From: Legionella sp. PATHC035
Lineage (GTDB): Bacteria; Pseudomonadota; Gammaproteobacteria; Legionellales; Legionellaceae
DNA: 64,000 nucleotides
Reading direction: 5' to 3'
NCBI RefSeq assembly: GCF_026191115.1
Contig: NZ_JAPHOT010000001.1
Span: 372,001 to 436,000 of the forward strand
In this document: positions 27,903 through 36,436 of the stretch, piece by piece
How the letters are laid out: every line of letters begins with the position of its first letter
Numbering within the stretch: the first letter of the stretch is position 1
Program-made: the position numbers and the translations under genes
The notes under the pieces: model-generated
Databases searched by the model: none
What the model was told of the DNA's origin: nothing
The model's input: the letters and a program-made list of their open reading frames with translations, nothing else

Positions 27903-28667
27903 ATGAGGCACGAAGTAAAAGCTAATTCTCCTATAAAGACCATATATATCCATTCATCATCATATCAAAAAAACATTTTTTCAGGGTTGGCAAGCATCCA
28001 AATTGAATTCAATTCAGATGGGTTACAAAATATGATGGAGCTATTGGATTTATTAAACGACAATCAATTTGAATTTCATAGAAATAGGGCTGACGGTCTA
28101 TCTATAATTAGATCTTATAAACGTGAAGAAATTCGAAATATTATGGATTTTTTACTTAACAAAGGATTGATAGGAAATTCGGATAGAGCGGATTTGGAAG
28201 ATGTTGTACGTTTCGAAGAGAAGTCCAAAATTACATATGACTTAAACCGTGATATGGCCAACAGTGAGCAAAAAAACATCATTGAAAGCCTGTGTGTGAA
28301 GCAAATTGGTGCCTTAATGAAGATCATTTCCAATGAGGAAGACCTAGGAATTTTACTCAAATTGCTAGAATGTGATTACTTCAGAATCCCTGGTAAGGCT
28401 GGAAAAGATAAAATTTTCTTGGACTTTAAAGATTGGCTAGCTCAATCGAATAAATATACTGAAAAAGAAATTAATGATTTGCATGAATCTTATTTGCACC
28501 TACAAAAGATATATAGGGGTATGGCTAATTTAGAAGATACCCTTTTAAAGGCGGGTCAATTTCTTCCCAATTTAGCAACTCAACAAAAGATAATCATTGA
28601 TATGCTGACTACTATAACTCAAACTCATCTTTATGCTATCGAACTATTCAGTGGTATGTATATATAG
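27903..28667 (+). CDS. Unknown 254-residue protein, candidate effector
   Basis: I do not recognise this protein. It has no signal peptide or membrane segment and is mostly helical and charged, with a short beta-prone start (IKTIYIHSS). The ATG is preceded by TTAGAGGCAATAA. The gene stands alone after the tRNA, in AT-rich sequence typical of acquired Legionella genes. A terminator lies 180 bases downstream. A cytosolic or secreted role cannot be distinguished; the effector suggestion comes only from context. Confidence 0.6.
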   Translation: MRHEVKANSPIKTIYIHSSSYQKNIFSGLASIQIEFNSDGLQNMMELLDLLNDNQFEFHRNRADGLSIIRSYKREEIRNIMDFLLNKGLIGNSDRADLEDVVRFEEKSKITYDLNRDMANSEQKNIIESLCVKQIGALMKIISNEEDLGILLKLLECDYFRIPGKAGKDKIFLDFKDWLAQSNKYTEKEINDLHESYLHLQKIYRGMANLEDTLLKAGQFLPNLATQQKIIIDMLTTITQTHLYAIELFSGMYI

Positions 28668-28846
28668 AAGAGTTATATTTAGATTATTTCTTGTTGGCTT
28701 AACATTTACAGGCTACTCTTGCATGGCTTTATAGAGAAAAAATAAATCCATTAAAAACTTGGAACTTTGAGTTAATTTCAATAATGGAATAAATGCGAAT
28801 CTTCTCCCATCCCATACAGATTAACGGTTGTGAACCAGTAAGGAAC

Positions 28847-28877
28847 CCAAAAAGGCCTCCCCTATTGGCCTTTTTGG
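28847..28877. terminator. Bidirectional-looking terminator
   Basis: CCAAAAAGGCC (28847-28857) pairs perfectly with GGCCTTTTTGG (28867-28877) over a 9-base loop. The T-rich arm resembles a terminator in either direction. The rest of the 28668-29081 gap holds only the PmrA-like site. Confidence 0.8.
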
Positions 28878-29006
28878 TATAACCCCAGGGATGCTAACTT
28901 CTATTAAACTCAGCTCCTTTAAAAGCGCTAATCCAAAGCAGTAGACACCTTAAGTTTCTTCCATTTCACCCTAGATCGATTACACAATACACAAATAGCT
29001 CATAAA

Positions 29007-29026
29007 TTTAATAATTCCTTAATTGT
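29007..29026 (+). promoter_or_regulatory. PmrA-box-like tandem element
   Basis: TTTAATAAT-TC-CTTAATTGT matches cTTAATatT-N2-cTTAATatT: both half-sites keep TTAAT and the final T, 11 bases apart. A TAGAAT -10-like element follows at 29034-29039. It lies 56-75 bases before the ATG of the CaaX-ending protein. Confidence 0.65.
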
Positions 29027-29081
29027 TGTTAGTTAGAATGAGCACCCTAAATCACCACTTTACTTTCAAAAGGAAATTCAT

Positions 29082-30230
29082 ATGACAATACGCTATATTT
29101 CGCTAGCTATTGACAACGGGCTATTTAATTTAAATTATGTACAAGCGGATCATGAAAATTATACAAAGCATTTGGGTAATGCCGTTTTAGTGCATAATAA
29201 AGCCTTTCTCGACACCTTGAGGGAGCAAAACAAATCGTTCGCCTCTGTCTATGCCTTTATATATTCCAATAGGCAATCTTATGATGTCGATGTGGCCAGT
29301 GCCGGTTCTCACCTTCGATTCAAAGGCTCAGCTTTTTCCGCAATTGAGACTGTGTGTCACGATTTGGGTATAGTCTTTGATCCCTTTCTCTTAGCTGATC
29401 TATATAATGATTTACCTTATGGAACTGCATTCAATAAAGCTTTGGCAGAAGTAAAAAACGGGAATTATATGTTCAATCCTGACTGCGAAGACCACCCAAC
29501 CTCCCCCTTTGATTATGACAAAACAGCCCTACTTTTCGCGCAACTGCAAAAAGCCGCTGTTGATGCCGCAGCCCAGCATCCCGGTGAAGAAATTATTTTT
29601 GATGTATTTGATAGTCATCATCACACTCTGGAGTTCACAAAAGGTTTTTTTTCCGAGCATAAGCATCTTATTCCCAAGGGGATGACCTTAAATTTAAACC
29701 ACTATGATGGTGGAGAGCCGACTCTATACAACACCATTGAAGGTGAGGGGCTCGTGTACTTTAATTTTGCGAAGCATGTTAAAGGTTTGTTGCTAAGATC
29801 TACTTCCCTCCGTGATGAGTATGCAAAGTTGTCTATCCATCCTGAAAATCCAAAGGCCTTAGTGGATATTGTTGCTGAGTACTATGCCAGGAACCCCGGC
29901 TTATATCAGAAGGAACGTGTGCCGACTGAGATAACGGAACGAGTCCAGTCGGTATGTCGGGAGCTTGACCTTGATGAAACCCCATTTACAGTGAGTCAAT
30001 CTTTAGAGGCTACAGAATTTGAAGCACAGGAAGGGGAAAAAGAAGCGGAGAAAGCAGAGGAAACTCAGCCCGTTCTGCCCGCAGGGTCAATAGCCATCAA
30101 CTCACAAACAGGACTAAGCAATCCGGGGCGAAGCCAACATGGATTTTATGCTGCTGATGAAAAGAGCGAGGAAAAGGCAGAGTCCTCGAATCAGAAACAG
30201 CCCTCAATGCCTCGGTGTATTTTATATTAG
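29082..30230 (+). CDS. Candidate Dot/Icm effector with C-terminal CaaX motif and HAD-like N-terminus
   Basis: A 382-residue protein. The start YISLAIDNGLFNLNY recalls the first motif of HAD phosphatases (hhhDxDGxLF) as found in a Legionella paralogue family I remember. Here the first aspartate is an alanine and only one Asp remains. Later IIFDVFDSHHHTLEF and TLNLNHYDGG fit that family. Residues 318-380 form a Glu/Lys/Ser/Pro-rich tail. The last four residues, CILY (Cys379), have the form of a CaaX box, which host enzymes could prenylate. The RBS is AAAAGGAAATTCAT and a PmrA-like site lies upstream. Function is inferred. Confidence 0.78.
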   Translation: MTIRYISLAIDNGLFNLNYVQADHENYTKHLGNAVLVHNKAFLDTLREQNKSFASVYAFIYSNRQSYDVDVASAGSHLRFKGSAFSAIETVCHDLGIVFDPFLLADLYNDLPYGTAFNKALAEVKNGNYMFNPDCEDHPTSPFDYDKTALLFAQLQKAAVDAAAQHPGEEIIFDVFDSHHHTLEFTKGFFSEHKHLIPKGMTLNLNHYDGGEPTLYNTIEGEGLVYFNFAKHVKGLLLRSTSLRDEYAKLSIHPENPKALVDIVAEYYARNPGLYQKERVPTEITERVQSVCRELDLDETPFTVSQSLEATEFEAQEGEKEAEKAEETQPVLPAGSIAINSQTGLSNPGRSQHGFYAADEKSEEKAESSNQKQPSMPRCILY

Positions 30231-30459
30231 ACTTTATACCTTTGCTGCACGTTGCGTTAGAGCATTGCAGTAAAGGCGTTAGTTAGTCCTGCTGGTCAGT
30301 ACTCCATTAAACTCGACAATCGCTGACTCAAAACCTGCTTTCACCGCTTTAAGAATGAAGGCTGAATTACATTTTTGTGCTTTACATGCTACTTAATGTC
30401 GATTTTGATACCACTCAACCCCATCAGGATGTTCTAAATTTAAAGGCGTTTATCAATAA

Positions 30460-30597
30460 TTTCTTGAATTTCTGCAAAAAGAGAATAACCCTGTTTTATG
30501 GAATGAAGCACTGATGCTCTCTCCAGATGTGCTCCTATCGAGGCAACTTATAAAGTCTGATTTTGTCGCGTCACCCGATACCAAGATTGAATTTTAG
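30460..30597 (+). pseudogene. Coding remnant with frameshift
   Basis: From 30460 an open frame reads FLEFLQKENNPVLWNEAL and continues to SDFVASPDTKIEF before a stop at 30595-30597. There is no start codon. A neighbouring frame just upstream (about 30375-30459) also reads protein-like (DTTQPHQDVLNLKAFI), suggesting one C-terminal gene fragment with a frameshift. The source family is unknown. The rest of the 30231-30703 gap shows nothing I can name. Confidence 0.4.
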
Positions 30598-30703
30598 TCT
30601 ATTTGATGGTATAATGTTCATTCTTTTTAGAGTTCCAAATTGCTTTCAAAAGCACGACCTCTTTAAAAATACAAAAGGAAAAAACTATTCCTCGGAGTAT
30701 GTC

Positions 30704-31129
30704 ATGTGGTTCACATTTGCTATTTTTGCTGCCATTTTATGGGGTTTTAATTACGCTCTAGCTGAAAAAATATTAAACAGTATTTCCCCCATTACGCTAT
30801 TGGCTCTGGAAATGACAATAGGTGCTGTATTGTTTACCTGCATTTCTTTTTTTACTACGATGAAAAGAGATGTTGCGCTTTTAACAACAGACTCTGGTTT
30901 ATTATTATTAACTGTAGCCGAGATAGCAATCGTACTCGTCGCGAGTTATTTTATCGCGACCTCCATTAGTCTTAAAAATGCGACCATTGCGGGTATTGTC
31001 GAATTAACTTACCCCATCTTTACTATTATTTTCACCTGGTTTTTATTTAACCAAGTTCATGTGAATCTCTCAGTCATCATTGGTGGACTGTTTATTTTCA
31101 TTGGCATTTTAGTAATAAGCTTGGCATAA
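30704..31129 (+). CDS. Single-domain EamA/DMT-type membrane protein
   Basis: 141 residues with about five membrane segments. It begins MWFTFAIFAAILWGFNYALA, the typical EamA opening, and ends in FIFIGILVISLA. Usual DMT transporters have two EamA units and about 300 residues; this is one unit, like small multidrug or dimeric EamA proteins, so it would need to dimerise. The ATG at 30704 follows CGGAGTATGTC; the frame extends further upstream, but that part is hydrophilic and overlaps the remnant. The substrate is unknown. Confidence 0.75.
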   Translation: MWFTFAIFAAILWGFNYALAEKILNSISPITLLALEMTIGAVLFTCISFFTTMKRDVALLTTDSGLLLLTVAEIAIVLVASYFIATSISLKNATIAGIVELTYPIFTIIFTWFLFNQVHVNLSVIIGGLFIFIGILVISLA

Positions 31130-31147
31130 AAGAGGAGACCTCTTTCT
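31129..31147 (+). terminator. Short hairpin at the end of the EamA gene
   Basis: AAAGAGG (31129-31135) pairs with CCTCTTT (31139-31145) over an AGA loop, starting at the stop codon. A second, wider inverted repeat (CTACTGCAGC 31146-31155 with GCTGCAGTAG 31209-31218) encloses a T-rich stretch. Confidence 0.6.
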
Positions 31148-31262
31148 ACTGCAGCAGAACCATGCCCCGCCCCATTTGCTTCTCTTTTTTTCTATTTTTT
31201 TGTTTGTCGCTGCAGTAGTATTATTTTAGATGAAGCAGGAGTAAAAACATAAGGATTTGACA

Positions 31263-33134
31263 ATGAAAGCAGAAATTATAAAAAGTAAACTGGATCTCTA
31301 TGATCAAAACAAAGGGCTTTTTAGAGTACTGAAAGATGAGCCACATATTAAAGCGTTACGTGAATTTTACAATAGCAAACTACAGGGAGTACATACTTTA
31401 TCACCACCATTGCTTCAAGAGTTAGCGGTCATTCTGTTAGGTAAAAATGATAGGAATGGAGATTCAGAAAGCAGTCAGATTTTTAGAGAGCTTGTTCAGT
31501 ACTTAGGCGGCTATGACACATTAGAAAGTTTAAATAAACACAAGCAATTAACAGGTGAACATCTAGCATTCCTTGAAAAAAATCACACTCATGCCAAACA
31601 GTTAACGCCTCTATTAATCTCTATTGGCAGTAAACTTTCTCCTTCTACTTTGACCATCCTGCTTCAAGCTGCAGAAAAAATAACAGATAAGGATCGATTA
31701 GTAGAGACGTTCAAATATTGTGAACAATGTGCACTCTCTGAGAATGCTGCTCTGTATTTTGAATTAATCAATCTCCTCAATCGTTATAGAATCAACATGG
31801 ATGATGTTGTTCCCTTATTAAGTGAAGTAAAACAACTACTTCCTATAAAAAAGGTATTAGACCTATTGAGTAGGACTGACTCGCAATTATTCAATCGCGA
31901 TAATGTTATTGCGATCATGAAATTACAAAACCCCTATTATTTTTATAAAATTTTTGCACTTCTACCCACTACGCAAGAAAGCTTAAATAGGTTATTTGCC
32001 GTGGATGACCTACTCGATAAATGTTCTCGAGCAGAAGCGATTATTAAGAACTTTAAAAGCGCAGGTTGGGAACTCGATCATTATTTAAAATATATTTTTA
32101 GTGGCACTACAAACGGGGTTGATTTAGAGCGTGCTACAAGTTTGTTGATGAACATGAACATCGAACCCGAGTTACTTCCGATAATATTAGAAACACTATT
32201 TACCCGCTCTAACGAGAGTATTGCTCTAGTCCACGCCGTGGGTCTTCTAGGGGAACACTTAAAAGAGGATATGGATTTGGCTTTCGCCACTAAATATCCT
32301 AATCGAGTCGCTGCAGCGATAGCAGAACTTAGAAAAGAAAAGTGTTTCAATGAACAAACACGCGAAGCTATCGGCGCTCATCCTGAGTATGCTGTTGAAT
32401 TAGCACAGGCTTTGGTTCAATTTCACCGTATAGATTATACGGCACGCGCAGCTTATGATGGAATCATGAAATATCCTCAAAGTGCGGATAAAGCAGCAAG
32501 GGCCATCGAGTACTTACATAAAAAATCACTCTTGCACAACCCCCATGGTAAGACTGCCCCCCATAAAGGAAAAGCAAAACGAGGTTCTAATTCAATTGTT
32601 GCCGCAGTGTGTAAAGCAGAGTTAACGGACGACTCGTTGATTAAATTATTCGACATAATGCAAGCGGCGAAACTCTTAGACCTACCTAATCTTCATAAGG
32701 TAATAGCCCGGTTGAAATACATCAAAACTATTGCTAGCGCAGCAATATGTTTAGCCAATGGGAATAAATTAAATCAATTAAATTTTGAAAGTATAATGAG
32801 TGATCCGATTAATTCTCTAGCCATAGCAGAGCGTTTAGGAGGAACTCCCAGCTCGCCGTCCTCACCTAAGATAATTAACGAAGGCGCTAAGGATTTTGTA
32901 GAAATCAGAAAGGCAGCAAAAATCTTAGCACAGGGACAGCGACAAGGGCTTTTTTTTAGTCAGCTAGAGCCAGAAAAGGTAAAAACTTTTGAAAAAGCAA
33001 CACATAAGAGAATGGCTGTCCTACAAAATGAAGCAATGATGAAAATTGCTGAGCAAACCAGCGACCATCATCTGGAGGATATTACAGAACATCATACAGC
33101 GAATGGCGCTTATTTTTCAGTGTACAAACATTAA
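31263..33134 (+). CDS. Unknown 623-residue all-helical protein, candidate effector
   Basis: I do not recognise this protein. It lacks signal peptide and membrane segments and consists of many short amphipathic helices, such as LSPSTLTILLQAAEKITD and LEHLKEDMDLAFATKYPNR-like stretches. This looks like an irregular alpha-solenoid. A basic low-complexity linker (HGKTAPHKGKAKRGS) lies near residues 420-435. The C-terminal 40 residues are rich in Glu, His and Thr. The ATG at 31263 follows AAGGATTTGACA; a TTG 6 bases earlier is rejected. Context suggests a Legionella accessory protein; no function is claimed. Confidence 0.65.
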   Translation: MKAEIIKSKLDLYDQNKGLFRVLKDEPHIKALREFYNSKLQGVHTLSPPLLQELAVILLGKNDRNGDSESSQIFRELVQYLGGYDTLESLNKHKQLTGEHLAFLEKNHTHAKQLTPLLISIGSKLSPSTLTILLQAAEKITDKDRLVETFKYCEQCALSENAALYFELINLLNRYRINMDDVVPLLSEVKQLLPIKKVLDLLSRTDSQLFNRDNVIAIMKLQNPYYFYKIFALLPTTQESLNRLFAVDDLLDKCSRAEAIIKNFKSAGWELDHYLKYIFSGTTNGVDLERATSLLMNMNIEPELLPIILETLFTRSNESIALVHAVGLLGEHLKEDMDLAFATKYPNRVAAAIAELRKEKCFNEQTREAIGAHPEYAVELAQALVQFHRIDYTARAAYDGIMKYPQSADKAARAIEYLHKKSLLHNPHGKTAPHKGKAKRGSNSIVAAVCKAELTDDSLIKLFDIMQAAKLLDLPNLHKVIARLKYIKTIASAAICLANGNKLNQLNFESIMSDPINSLAIAERLGGTPSSPSSPKIINEGAKDFVEIRKAAKILAQGQRQGLFFSQLEPEKVKTFEKATHKRMAVLQNEAMMKIAEQTSDHHLEDITEHHTANGAYFSVYKH

Positions 33135-33384
33135 TACAGGGAGGCTGGGCTTACAGTCCAGCTTAGCCGGTGCAACTCCGCGAATCGACACTAATTTTTC
33201 CATTGAATTAGCCTGATTAATTGCAACGAGGCGTGTTATCTGTAGGCAATGCGCATTAAAAGCGACTGTTTTAACCTATTTTTTTGATATTCGTGATATA
33301 ATTGCCAATTAAATAAGCATGTTGAGCATTATAATCAATGCCCTCTTCTCCTGTTCGCAGTAATCCATCAATAAAGGAAACTAC

Positions 33385-34665
33385 ATGAGTTTTAAGTCAC
33401 TTGGTTTAATCGACCCCTTACTTCAATCCATAGATGAGTTAGGCTACAAAGAACCCTCTCCTATTCAAACTCAAGCGATTCCACAAATATTAGCAGGTAA
33501 GGACGTCCTTGCTTCGGCACAAACAGGCACAGGTAAAACGGCAAGTTTCGTATTACCTCTTTTGCAAAAACTGAGCTCACAACCACGGGCCAAAAGTAAT
33601 AGAACTCGAATCCTCATTCTAACTCCAACACGTGAATTAGCCAGTCAAGTACATGAGAGTATACTGCAATATGGACGCTATCTATCACTTCGTTCTACGG
33701 TAGTCTTTGGTGGGGTAAAAATCAACCCCCAAATGATGAAGTTACGTTCGGGCGTTGAACTGTTAGTCGCCACGCCAGGTCGTTTATTAGATTTACATCA
33801 GCAACGCGCCATCCAGTTTGATCAAATTGATACTTTAGTTCTTGATGAAGCCGATAGAATGCTGGACATGGGCTTTATTCACGACATGAAACGAATCATC
33901 AATTGGCTGCCTAAAAACCGGCAAAACCTCATGTTCTCAGCCACGTTTTCTGATGAAATTCGAAATCTGGTAAAAACCATTCTGAATCACCCTGTTGAAA
34001 TTGATGTTACTCCTCGAAACACAACTGTCGTGAAAATCAAACAAACAGTACATCCAGTTGATAAAAGTCAAAAGGCAGCTTTATTGAGCCATTTAATTCA
34101 TAAAAATAAATGGGGTCAGACCTTAGTGTTTTCAAAAACCAAGCACGGGGCAAATAAATTAGTCAAACAATTAGCCGACGCACAAATTCATGCGGCAGCG
34201 ATCCATGGCAATAAATCTCAATCCCAACGGACTAAGACTTTAGCAGAATTTAAATCAGGTGAATTACATATTTTAGTGGCCACAGACATTGCTGCTCGCG
34301 GTATTGATATTGATCAATTACCTTGTGTAGTTAATTTTGATTTACCCCAGGTTGCTGAAGATTACGTCCACCGTATTGGACGAACAGGCCGCGCTGGTGC
34401 CTCAGGACTTGCGATTTCTCTAGTCAGCGCTGATGAAGTCAATCAATTACACGCGATAGAAAAACTGATTCAGCACAAATTAAACCGTATTGAAATTGAA
34501 GATTTTGAGCCCAAACACAATGTCCCTCAAACCAATCCCTCGTCTAAAACTAAAAAAAATTTCCCAGCTAAAACGAAGACCACTTCAACAGCCAGTCAAT
34601 TCAATAAAAAACCATTCGCAAAAAAAATCAACAAGAAGGGGCCTAAACAGTCGAAGCACGCATAA
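33385..34665 (+). CDS. DEAD-box RNA helicase, RhlE-like
   Basis: A 426-residue ATP-dependent RNA helicase. Motifs in order: the Q-motif region [18 protein letters not shown] (I), PTRELA (Ia), TPGRLLD (Ib), DEAD (II), SAT (III), [11 protein letters not shown] (V) and [10 protein letters not shown] (VI). The last 60 residues are a Lys/Thr/Ser/Asn-rich basic tail, usual for RhlE-type RNA-binding extensions. Likely roles are ribosome assembly, RNA decay and cold adaptation. The RBS is AAAGGAAACTAC. It appears monocistronic. Confidence 0.94.
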   Translation: MSFKSLGLIDPLLQSIDELGYKEPSPIQTQAIPQILAGKDVLASAQTGTGKTASFVLPLLQKLSSQPRAKSNRTRILILTPTRELASQVHESILQYGRYLSLRSTVVFGGVKINPQMMKLRSGVELLVATPGRLLDLHQQRAIQFDQIDTLVLDEADRMLDMGFIHDMKRIINWLPKNRQNLMFSATFSDEIRNLVKTILNHPVEIDVTPRNTTVVKIKQTVHPVDKSQKAALLSHLIHKNKWGQTLVFSKTKHGANKLVKQLADAQIHAAAIHGNKSQSQRTKTLAEFKSGELHILVATDIAARGIDIDQLPCVVNFDLPQVAEDYVHRIGRTGRAGASGLAISLVSADEVNQLHAIEKLIQHKLNRIEIEDFEPKHNVPQTNPSSKTKKNFPAKTKTTSTASQFNKKPFAKKINKKGPKQSKHA

Positions 34666-34795
34666 GTTAAGTACTTAACAACCCCCCTAGCAATGCTGCA
34701 TAGTTCCAGTCAGAAGCATTTGCTATTTCTGTGGAATCAAGGGATTGGAAGATCATCGCCATAGGATAAATGCGTGAAAATCGCTTTATCTCTAT

Positions 34796-36262
34796 TTAAA
34801 CTTTGGTATTCTGAATTGTGGGAGGCTCATTTGCTTGTGAATTATTCCAATCCAAATAGCGCCTTTTTATTTCCTTAAATTGAGTTAAAGCTTTTATAAA
34901 AATATCTTTCTCCACAGCACTTGCAGTTGATAAAAGCATTTCAGTATCCACGTTAGGTGTTGCCATTTCCTCACTGGAAATATATTGGGGAAAATCTAAA
35001 ATTCGCTCCATTTCTTTCTCTGCTCGTGAATACTCATCTACAAGTTCTTTTACGGAATAACCTGGTATTACATTTGAATTAAGCAACAAAACCGGTAAAA
35101 AATTGTCACGCATTAATAAATATTGCAATAAAACCATTGAATAGGTACGGCCTACCCCATCTTGAAAAGGATGATGCAATACATCGTGTTTTAAATACGT
35201 AAATACAGCAGTCAACTTTTCTTGCTTTGTGCTCGCATTCTCTAAGGCTTCTTCAAGTTGTTGAATATGATCAGAGCAAACAGCGTCTAAAAATGAATTA
35301 CTGTCGGTCTTATTTTCCTCTCGGGCGGTATAATAGATCACTGCACCCGCCTTCAAATTTGACCATATTTTATCGGCTAAAGAATGAGTATCCTCTGTAC
35401 AAAAGCTTGAAATGAATGCGACACCATCCTTGGTTTGTATTGTAATATCAACGCCAGCGGTACCCATTTTTGCCTCTACAGATTTTAAGTAATCAATCGT
35501 TTCAATTAATCCCTCTAGAGAATCAGTTTCAAGCTCCATTTGCCATGAGGCACCTCTATTTCTAAATTCACCCGGGGTTTGATCCAACATTTTTGCTACA
35601 TCTTTAGTACAGGTTTTATGTAATTCTTTAAGAAAATCCAGTGTAAACGGTTTGCCAGATAGCATATGATCGATAGCAAAACACAGTCCGTTGGTCACAT
35701 TTAATAAATAGCCTGGTTCATTATCTTCAAATCCTAACCATCCTCGATGTTTGTTAAAAAGGGGGACAATACGTTCAACTTTTCTATCTGCAACATGAAG
35801 TAAATTGTTTAGACCCGTCAAAGCCTCGTGATCGCCTAATTGTTCTGCAAGTTGGTATACATCGCCTATAGTGACATCTTTTAGACCATCTGCAATTATG
35901 GAAACATCAGTCTCCTTAGCTTTCTCCTCAGGGATACCATTCATTTTGGCAAACAATTTTTGATATAATTGCTGTCGAAAATCGTACCGAATTCTCTCCA
36001 CGAAGAACCGCCAAAATTCATTCTCTGGGAAGTTATTAAAAAATCTTTTCACTCTATCTTCTTTAGAAATCCCAAACGCTTCATTATTAAAAAAGTTGTA
36101 TCTCATAATGGTCAAAAATTTTAAAAAGCGATTAAAATTATTATAGATCAAATAACGATCAACTTGATCTCTTGTTGTTTTTATAAGAAAAATAGAATGA
36201 AAATCACCCAGCGCTATGGGTTTTATGGAGGCATAATCGAATTGACGGCTTAACTGAACCAA
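34796..36262 (-). CDS. Fic-like domain protein, candidate effector
   Basis: A 488-residue protein. Residues 364-372 read HPFQDGVGR and continue TYSMVLLQYLL, matching the Fic active-site loop HxFx(D/E)GNGRxxR followed by its helix, with valine in place of the usual asparagine. The catalytic His364 and Arg372 are kept. Fic enzymes transfer AMP, phosphocholine or phosphate to target proteins; Legionella AnkX is one example. The region at 150-270 is unrecognised. The start is TTG at 36262, just after an in-frame stop and an AGGGG. No signal peptide. Effector status is inferred. Confidence 0.75.
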   Translation of the reverse strand: MVQLSRQFDYASIKPIALGDFHSIFLIKTTRDQVDRYLIYNNFNRFLKFLTIMRYNFFNNEAFGISKEDRVKRFFNNFPENEFWRFFVERIRYDFRQQLYQKLFAKMNGIPEEKAKETDVSIIADGLKDVTIGDVYQLAEQLGDHEALTGLNNLLHVADRKVERIVPLFNKHRGWLGFEDNEPGYLLNVTNGLCFAIDHMLSGKPFTLDFLKELHKTCTKDVAKMLDQTPGEFRNRGASWQMELETDSLEGLIETIDYLKSVEAKMGTAGVDITIQTKDGVAFISSFCTEDTHSLADKIWSNLKAGAVIYYTAREENKTDSNSFLDAVCSDHIQQLEEALENASTKQEKLTAVFTYLKHDVLHHPFQDGVGRTYSMVLLQYLLMRDNFLPVLLLNSNVIPGYSVKELVDEYSRAEKEMERILDFPQYISSEEMATPNVDTEMLLSTASAVEKDIFIKALTQFKEIKRRYLDWNNSQANEPPTIQNTKV

Positions 36263-36293
36263 ATGCCCCTATGAAATCTGATTTTTATCAGCT

Positions 36294-36363
36294 GGGGTGA
36301 TGGATAAAAAATAAGCAAACCCTCTCTTTTATTGAATTAAAACATAATTTTTTATCCAGCCCC
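36294..36363. repeat. Long imperfect inverted repeat (possible terminator)
   Basis: A 12-base-pair perfect stem (36301-36312 with 36347-36358) is extended outward by GGGG (36294-36297) pairing with CCCC (36360-36363) across a small internal loop. It lies between the aminotransferase end and the Fic-like gene start, both on the minus strand, so it could insulate them. Confidence 0.5.
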
Positions 36364-36436
36364 GGGTTTCAACGTTACCATCATCGAAACTAGAATTTGC
36401 ATAAGCTAGTTGGATCTTTAGACCCAACATAGGTAT

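Noticed and set aside
30280-30400. Minus-strand 37-codon frame (SAFILKAVKAGFESAIVEFNG)
   Set aside because: Looks protein-like but is short, lacks a start and conflicts with the plus-strand remnant; chance is likely.
27274-33134. Integrase or direct repeat of the tRNA end
   Set aside because: I looked for a tyrosine recombinase frame and a second copy of the tRNA 3' end and found neither.
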